64,000 nt of DNA from Epiperipatus broadwayi (Eukaryota > Onychophora > Udeonychophora > Euonychophora > Peripatidae). Positions within the stretch are counted from its first letter, which is position 1. Each line of letters begins with the position of its first letter. Below, in pieces: positions 57,643 through 64,000 of the stretch. Where the stretch lies: contig JAQFVV010006238.1 in NCBI GenBank assembly GCA_028023455.1, positions 6,646,572 through 6,710,571 of the forward strand. Direction: 5' to 3'. The position numbers were made by a program, and so were the translations under genes. Below the pieces are notes generated by a model. The model was not told where the DNA came from. It searched no databases and saw only the letters and a list, made by a program, of their open reading frames with translations.

Positions 57643-57732
57643 CTAAAAAAGTCTAAAGCCCGTTAAAAATATTTTTAGTAATACTTGCCTTGGATTCAAA
57701 TCTAAGATATATAAAATAATGTTATAAATTTA

Positions 57733-57865
57733 TTTAAACGCACATTGATTACGTAAGTAATATTTACTAAGGCTGTAAACCTTAGGAATATGCGCGTGAA
57801 AATGCGAAGGTAGGGACCTCTACAGGTCTTAACCACAAGCTTATGCCTTGGAAGAAATTCCTTTA
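57733..57865 (+). repeat. Dispersed repeat with GGGACCTCTACAGGTC core, copy 5
   Basis: The order is TTTAAACGCACATTGATTAC, AATATTTACTAAGGCTGTAA, GAAAATGCGAAGG, the core, then ACCACAAGCTTATGCCTTGG. It matches copies at 4.3, 22.2, 26.7 and 44 kb. Only one terminus is present. Confidence 0.8.
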
Positions 57866-58675
57866 CAGTATACATTAATATAAACAAAGTTTTAATTATA
57901 ATGCAAAGTTTCTATACGATAGTATGAGAGGAAAGTCTTGCTGCTGGTGATAAAAATGAAAAACAATTTTAAAACAAAAAATTGGTATTTAATCTTGATT
58001 TATACTCCAACTTTGTTTTCAATTTTTATGACAGTGATCATTAAAAATAGATCATTGGGTTGCTTCATAAAACAATCGCCAAAAAGTAATATAAGTTTAA
58101 AATAAAAACTTTATCTTGGTTCATAGATTTGCTGCTGAGAGCATTATTTTTCAATTCCAATGATTTACAGAATATTTATGTGTGGAATTCAGCCTATAAA
58201 GAATGTAATAATTAATTTGAAAATCCAGATAATTCTGTAGAATTCAGTGTAATGGTAAAGTGATAAACGCTGAAGCTCAAATTCATAGGTCATGACCCAA
58301 TTCTGTTATCTCCAGTCTTCAAATTTCTTATGAACATTCAAACAACTAATTATTATTAAATCTCAGGTGCTTTATCAATCAGTGATAGAAAAAAAAAATC
58401 TTCAGCAACTTTTGAATTGGTTGTTTATTAGCTTGAAAATATGGATCATTTGAAATATTTTAGTACCTTCTTAAGCAGAAGGTCAAACTTGAATGGAAAT
58501 GTGCAATTCAAACTTTAATATGGTACTTCTCTATTTATAATGTTAAAAAAACCACAGTGATATAACCATGATAATTAAATTAATTGTACATAGAGCTATT
58601 ATTTTGCCAGATGTACTGTTTGGAAATGAAACATGAATCTTCCACTAATGTACTATATAAAAATCATTTAAAGTG
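57866..58675. other. AT-rich non-coding stretch
   Basis: Nothing was recognised. Confidence 0.4.
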
Positions 58676-58680
58676 CTCTA

Positions 58681-59115
58681 TCATCATCATCATCTCAATT
58701 TCAAACCACTATCAATCACTTGTATGATGGAGAACTCTTCAAATTTAATCCAGTTTCTCTAACCCTTATCCTTTTTTCTCCCCAACCCACAAATTTTTTA
58801 TTTTATCCATCCATCTTACATGTGATTTCTTTCTAAGTCTTTTGTGATCTTTTGGAATCCAGTTTAAAATTACAGCTGCCTATGTATTATCATCTCTTCT
58901 AACATTATTCCAGCCAAGGTCCATTTTAATCTCTTGATTCAGTTAGTAATATCAATAATGCCTGATTGTATTTCATTTTCAGTTTCTTCTTGTTACACTT
59001 AACATATCTCTTTTCTATATTTTATTAAGTGGTCTAAAACCATTATACTGCTTTTCTGATAAGTGTCCAAATCTCTAATCCATCCAAATTTAATTCTATG
59101 ATTAATTTCATTCAT
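58681..59115 (-). pseudogene. 3' end of an RTE-type LINE (ORF2 C-terminus) with ATC tail
   Basis: On the minus strand one reads KRLKWTLAG-like LKWTLAG near 58,920, then after a frame change EEMI/RRDDN, AVILNW, and HVRWMDKIKNLWV-like residues near 58,770-58,800. This is the 'LKW.WAGH..R..D.RW......W.P..GKR.RGRP..RW.D.I' signature that ends many RTE-clade ORF2 proteins. The element finishes in (ATC)n at 58,681-58,696. It is 5'-truncated, with stops and shifts. The same family, more eroded, is at 46.7 kb. Confidence 0.7.
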
Positions 59116-60175
59116 TATGTTTTCATCTGTGTTAGTAATCTAATCAAAATATTTATTAAGTTCTTATTTTTATAAAAAAACAAAATAAAGATCATTAATC
59201 ATGAGGTTATTCCTATAATATTTATAAATTATCTTTTTAAGTTATTGGATTTATTATGCAGAATCTATGATTTCATGGGAATGTCTTAATTGGACTGAAC
59301 ATGTAAAGATGATGATGTTATAAAAATATTTTTAAAAGTAAACTTAATCACAGTTTTTACGAGACAGATCTTGTTTACATTATAAAAACTATTTCAAACA
59401 CACTCTAAATACATGGAATATTAATTGATGTTATTGGGAAAATTTAATAGAGAATAGAATTCATTAAAATAAATTCAAGATAGGCTAAATAAATTCATAT
59501 CTGTATAATGTGGCAATGATGCATTTCTTCAGTAAATCAGTGGCCTAAACATGTGTCAGTTTGCTCATGCCTACACAATTAGTGCTGTATATATATTTAT
59601 CATTAACAATTAGTCAACACATTGACAATCCTAATATCAGTAGCAATCAACAATCTCAAACTGTTGTCAAGGCAACCTCCTTTTAACAATGTAGATGAAA
59701 TTTCCACCTTTATTTATAGTCATATATACATTAAATGTAAATATTTATAAAAATCTGTTATAGATATATAATATGTAAGTTCCAAATAATTTTAACAATA
59801 AAAATAATAAAATATATATCTTAATTAATTAGTAGCACTTTTGATTATATTGTAATCCTTATCAACTGTTACATAAATTATAGTGACATTAAATTTCCAT
59901 ATTACTTTACAACTGATAAGGATTATAACACAAATTAACTGAATTAGAGAGGAAGGGAGATGTGTTATTTCTTCTCCCTAATTAAATATGGCTGATCAGA
60001 ATGTTGATTGCTAATATTATCTTAGTAAATGAAAAAAGAAAAAAAGTTAAGATATTGTATAGAATCAAACCTTGTTTAAATTTTGTAACCAATTTAAAAA
60101 TTTTTTTGGTTGTTTACTCTTAGGGCATCATTTTTATGTAAACAAACATAATTATAATGTTACCAGGCCATTGTT
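59116..60175. other. AT-rich stretch with one short foldback
   Basis: TGTAATCCTTATCAACTGTT at about 59,850 is mirrored by TACAACTGATAAGGATTATA at about 59,910. A motif shared with 22.9 kb lies at 59,645-59,690. No gene is supported. Confidence 0.45.
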
Positions 60176-60190
60176 ATCTTTTTCAACTTT
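60176..60190 (+). repeat. Target-site duplication, left copy (SINE)
   Basis: ATCTTTTTCAACTTT is repeated exactly at 60,300-60,314. Confidence 0.85.
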
Positions 60191-60299
60191 TTTTTTTTTT
60201 TAAGTGTCATAGCATCGGCCGGGACGCGAACCCGCAACCCGGGCAACTGCCTGCAAGTGCAAGGCAGTCGCGCTGACCTCTCGACCACCAATGCAAGAC
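60191..60299 (-). mobile_element. tRNA-derived SINE, 109 bp, with 15-bp TSD
   Basis: On the minus strand: GCATTGGTGGTCGAGAGGTC (box A TGGTCGAGAGG), AGCGCGACTGCCTTGCACTT, CGGGTTGCGGGTTCGCGTCC (box B GGTTCGCGTCC), CGGCCGATGCTATGACACTT, then the A tail. G+C is high against the AT-rich flanks. The exact 15-bp duplication defines both ends. An extra 10 nt or so in the anticodon arm distinguishes it from the 50.7-kb copy. Confidence 0.92.
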
Positions 60300-60314
60300 A
60301 TCTTTTTCAACTTT
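60300..60314 (+). repeat. Target-site duplication, right copy (SINE)
   Basis: This is an exact 15-bp repeat of 60,176-60,190. Confidence 0.85.
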
Positions 60315-60424
60315 AAAGTGCTTTTTTGATTTACAATAAAAATCATAAATAATGAAAATTGATCTAAAATAAATAAAAAAATAAATTGGATAAACCTTTT
60401 TTTTTTTTTAAAAAAAAAAAGAAA

Positions 60425-60640
60425 TTTGTAATTATAACAAGAATAAAAACAATATCGTGCAGATGCAAATCAAATTTAACATGAAGAAAAATAAATAATT
60501 TCTCCAAAACAAAATCGTGGCCATGCCAATAAAATTGTTAATTTTAACAAGAATAAAAATAAATAATTTCCCCAAAACAACATCATGGTCATGCAAATAT
60601 AATTTGTAATTTTAACAAGAATAAAAAGAAAAGAAAGAAT
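60425..60640 (+). repeat. Tandem repeat, 68-bp unit
   Basis: TTTAACA(A/T)GAA(T/G)AAAA recurs near 60,476, 60,544 and 60,612, 68 bp apart. Units share AATAATTTC(T/C)CCAAAAC and TGGCCATGC/TGGTCATGC. A partial unit precedes at 60,434. Confidence 0.9.
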
Positions 60641-60894
60641 TTATTTAAAACAACATACATGGCCAAAAATAAAACCAGTATTTTTGATTGGTCTCATGAT
60701 TTATCTCACACAAACATGAATTTTAGCATGATTTTGTAAAAATCACACTTATACTTCCTCTTTAACAATAGATTAAAGTGGCATCCTTGTCTAGAGAAGT
60801 GGGTCAAAGTTTCCACAATTTTTATTACCTCATACTACATTATTGGATTTGGAAAATAATGACTTGGGCATGTGAATTTAAAGACTTTTGACAG

Positions 60895-61370
60895 TCTCAA
60901 TTACAGACACCCTCACAAAATACCGTAACGAAATTTAAAATGAGATTGTTCATATAAACTGCATAACACAAAGTTCATCATGAGCAGCCACTGCAGCAGA
61001 CTGAACACTCTACTTCTGTGCTGTAAATACCTGTAATTAAATGTTAATAATGGGATTGTTCGTATAAACTGCGACACAATAATACATCTTATTTCTGTGC
61101 TGTAGCATAGAAATAGATACCGTATCGAAATATAAAATGGGATTGTTTGTATAAACTGCGTAACACAAAGTTCACCGTAAGTGGCGGTGTCATCTGCGGC
61201 AGAATAAACATCCTATTTCTGTGCTGTAGCATAGAAATAGGTGCCACAGCCAAGTAAACAGACTATTTCTATGCTTAATCATTGGAATAGAACATTATAT
61301 AGCAGCACAGCCATTTAAACAGCATATTTCTGTGCATTTGCATAGAAATTATGCCAACACATGGTTTCAA
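60895..61370 (+). repeat. Tandem array of about 120-bp units with inner palindromes (left member of an inverted pair)
   Basis: Repeated blocks are AAAATGGGATTGTTTGTATA, AACTGCGTAACACAAAGTTC and TATTTCTGTGCTGTAGCATA followed by GAAATAG, the last being itself a short inverted repeat. Three to four units are visible. The complement of this array, with the outer phrase TACAGACACC, appears at 63,540-63,815. Confidence 0.8.
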
Positions 61371-61469
61371 CATGCTAAGAGTAAACAACCTTTTTTAAAA
61401 AAAAATTTTTTAAATTTAAAAAAAAAAATGTTGTAACCAATGTGTGTTGGCTTTCTATAAACTGTTATT

Positions 61470-61660
61470 TTTACTTTGCTATGAGAGAGACTTGTCATAA
61501 GTACATCTAAAATACCATTTTTTAAAATTCTGATTACATTGTGAATATAATTGAAGAGGATACATTGTTGATGTGTATCCAGAATAATTATAAATCATGC
61601 TTCATCATGTGGCCACACAACAAATGTATCATCAATATAGTGAAGTGAGTATATGAAATT
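61470..61660 (-). pseudogene. PLE reverse transcriptase fragment with intact YIDD
   Basis: On the minus strand it reads HYIDDTFVVWPHDEA and, after a stop, FIIILDTHQQCILFNYIHNV with ILKNGILDVLMT. This matches the PLE sequence around motif C ('RYVDDTF.VW.H......FL..LN..H..I.FT.E.E..G.L.FLDVL'). It is the only PLE catalytic box in this window with both Asp kept. Only about 60 codons remain, so it is a fragment. Confidence 0.75.
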
Positions 61661-61684
61661 TCTATTGACTACTGTCTTTGACAG

Positions 61685-61990
61685 AATCGCTCAGTTAGCT
61701 AGAGCATTGCTTTACATTTTGATATTCAAGAATTTAAAGATATAAGTTTGACTTTTATGTCAGTATTGTCATTAGTCAGGCCAGAAACACTTGCAATAGA
61801 ATTGATAATATCACTTAAAACATTGTGCAATCTACTAACCTGTGTTGCCTATTTGTGTGTAATTACTAATAGTTGTTTATATTTTGAAAAGTTTCAATAA
61901 AGTTTTAAATTGTCTAGACATTCAACATTTAATGTTAGATGATGGAAATAGTCCAACATAATATCACATCTAAAATACTATCATTACAAA
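61685..61990 (+). repeat. PLE-B-type terminal segment, diverged
   Basis: GCTCAGTTAGCTAGAGCATT is followed by sequence collinear with 7,665-7,945: ATATTCAAGAAT, CAGTATTGTCATTAG, CTACTAACCTGT, TTACTAATAGTTG and GATGATGGAAATAGTCCAA. The first block looks like a tRNA D-arm (box A-like TAGCTAGAGC). It abuts the minus-strand PLE fragment at 61.5-61.66 kb, so the two are inverted relative to one another. Confidence 0.65.
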
Positions 61991-63539
61991 CTTCAGGTTA
62001 AAAATAATAATTTTCATTGTCTTGGGGAAAAAAAAAAAAGCAAAAAAAAAAAAAACTAAAAAAAGTATGTATTTATAGAAAATATATCAAAAGATTGGGA
62101 GAATTCTCACAATAAAATGCAGAAAGAATTCTGGGTCAGAAACATTTCACTACTGTTTATATATATGTAAGTGTAAAAAAAAACACTACTTATAGATTAG
62201 AATAATATATAGAATGATATTTTTTTATAATTATCTTTGATTATATATACTATGTGATAGTTATCTGTATCCTATTATATTAATTATATAGTTTAAATTA
62301 TTTAATCAATTTATAAGAGAGGAAGCAAATAAGTAATCTTTTTATTTTAAATAAAAAAAATGGCATCGATTTCCATTTAATTTATATACATTTATTATTA
62401 TTTTATAGTTTTCTTTAAAGAATATTAGAATACAAAAATTAGTTAAAAGTTTTGTGTCTCCTCAAAATATATATATAAAAAAAATCAAAGAATTTGAAAA
62501 AAAAAAGTTTTTTTTTTTGTGCAATATTGATATTGTCAGAAAACATAATAGTCAGATAAACTAAATAATGAGCATAATAACCATTTTAATTACATGAAGT
62601 GGGTACATGTGTGAGATGGTTTGATGTGTGAAATATTAGAGTATTAGTATAAATGATTGCTTTCAGTAAAAATAAATCTGTAATTTTAAATTAAACTGAT
62701 TATTATTTTTAAAAATAACCAAGCCTATTTTGTTCCTGAATTGGCCTTACATTAATTGCCATGAATTATACTTTTATGTGAGTTTGGAATATAATAAAAT
62801 TAGTTTAGATAATTATTTGGGTAGTTATATATATAAGATGTATGCCATACCTTGTGCTTTTTGTCATCCAACTTGGGCTATAATAAGTTTATTAATGATT
62901 TTGTATATTTGAGGTCGGATTGAAAAGAACCACTCAGTGAATTAAATGTGAGTTATTGTTAAAGGAGTTGGACCCATGGAAGCCATTCCTTAGAATTAAT
63001 AAGTTTAAGTGAGTATAGAGTTACCGCAATGTACCCTAAAGATGTACTTGGAAGTCTGATTTTATTCTAGGCAAATATATGTGTGCATGTGTTCACTATG
63101 ATGCAGAAGATAGCTGAATGAATATATCTATATATCTATAAGGGTTGGCTACGTATGGGATTATATCCTTGGTTTATTAAAGACCTGATCATTTATTTAA
63201 CAGCAAATGTACTAATCATAGAATAAGCTGTGATTAAAAAATTAACATTTAAGAATAATCAGAGCAAATCTTGGACATTTTCCACTAAGTACGATTGGAA
63301 TTAATTTGCTTGGTATTTATATTTCCACGATGTGCTTGTGAAATATAAGTTAAACAATAGACTAGAAGTGATTATTAGATAAGTATACATTATTAGTTAA
63401 TCAAATCCCATTAGTTTAAATCGTAATATATAATTATAAAATGAAGTTGAATTTTGAAAAAATAATTTCAGGTATTGATAATATCTAATGAATATATTAT
63501 TGATAAAGAATTAGTAATGAAAATACTGTACTGTTTTAT
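61991..63539. other. AT-rich interior between two inverted arrays
   Basis: There are A runs at 62,026-62,056, and otherwise no recognised motif in 1.5 kb. If 60.9-63.8 kb is one element, this is its non-coding interior. Confidence 0.4.
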
Positions 63540-63815
63540 TAGCAAGGGTCAGCCACTTGATGGCATTATTTTTATGTAAAAACACATAAATATGCTGTTT
63601 CTGCAGACACTACAAATGACCTTATTTCTAGGCAAAAGCACAGAAAGAGGCCATTTAATGTTGTTCCAGTGCCAGTAACATTATTTCTATGCTAAAAGCA
63701 CAGAAAGATGCCATTTTGGTGACCAGCCTGCTGCTTTGTGTTACTTTACCTAATGCTCACTGTTCAAATTTCACTATAGTATTGAGTGAAGGTGTCTGTA
63801 TTTTAGCCTGCCACA
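63540..63815 (-). repeat. Right member of the inverted array pair
   Basis: On the minus strand it carries TACAGACACCTTCACTCAAT, AACACAAAG with GCAGCAG, and TTTCTGTGCTTTTAGCATAG followed by AAATAATG, matching 60,895-61,370 in order. Confidence 0.75.
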
Positions 63816-64000
63816 ACTCTTCAAATATGCATGTGAAAGTAATTAATTAGCTTACAACTCATCTGACCTACTATTACATCATAACAATTGTAACTCCATT
63901 GCCATGTTTCCTTACTCAATGTGGAACCTTCAAAAAATTTGGAAAGGGTTTGGCCAAGCAGAATTTCAATCACCTCATGAAAAAAGTCATGTTTGTGTGA
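63816..64000. other. Window end, nothing recognised
   Basis: No feature is supported in the last 185 bases. Confidence 0.4.

Overview
This window comes from a nuclear genome of an invertebrate animal, strongly AT-rich by eye. The basis is the absence of bacterial-type gene density, the poly-A-tailed tRNA-derived SINEs, the Penelope-like elements, an APE-type LINE, and long simple-sequence tracts. I cannot name the phylum. No host protein-coding exon could be recognised. Almost every recognisable feature is a mobile element or a repeat, and every coding relic carries stops or frameshifts. LAYOUT: 1-6 kb holds palindromic (foldback) repeats and a 330-bp compound trinucleotide microsatellite. 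6.4-11.3 kb is a nest of Penelope-like elements (PLEs): one copy, flanked by inverted copies of its own terminus, appears to have been entered by a second copy bounded by an exact 14-bp target duplication. 13.7-14.0 kb is a clean 297-bp insertion with a 17-bp target duplication and a hammerhead motif. 17-18 kb is a 115-bp tandem repeat. 20-22 kb has two further PLE 3' parts on the minus strand. 27.6-35.4 kb has a 3' fragment followed head-to-tail by a nearly complete, decayed Tx1/L1-like LINE of about 7 kb (ORF1 with a CCHC knuckle; ORF2 with APE endonuclease and reverse transcriptase). 36.3-39.2 kb is a decayed minus-strand PLE interrupted by a SINE. 40-42.8 kb is a probable LTR-retrotransposon gag relic. 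43.9-64 kb contains more foldback elements, 3' fragments of an RTE-type LINE, SINEs, tandem repeats and PLE pieces. MAIN OBSERVATION: a dispersed, often palindromic repeat family carries a type I hammerhead ribozyme motif. In five 44-nt examples and one 43-nt example the order and spacing are the same: ACCAA (helix I), CTGAnGA, a 5-bp hairpin (helix II), GAAA, a minimal 6-nt helix III, TA, then TTGGT (helix I'). Three copies keep both core boxes intact (49,388-49,431 plus; 52,915-52,958 minus; 56,252-56,295 plus). One unit is bounded by an exact 17-bp direct repeat and an inverted dimer by an exact 15-bp one. Many units sit as inverted dimers, with a ribozyme in each arm pointing opposite ways, and their ends resemble a tRNA T-arm/box B. 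Metazoan hammerhead 'retrozymes' and hammerheads in PLE terminal repeats are established. The inverted-dimer form beside several PLE families, with target duplications of similar length (14-17 bp), is the part I consider new or least described. HOW IT FITS TOGETHER: PLEs (reverse transcriptase plus GIY-YIG endonuclease) and LINEs are the autonomous machines that could have moved the tRNA-SINEs and ribozyme repeats. No copy in this window looks able to do so now. All coordinates, motifs and repeats were found by reading; no alignment, folding or database search was run.
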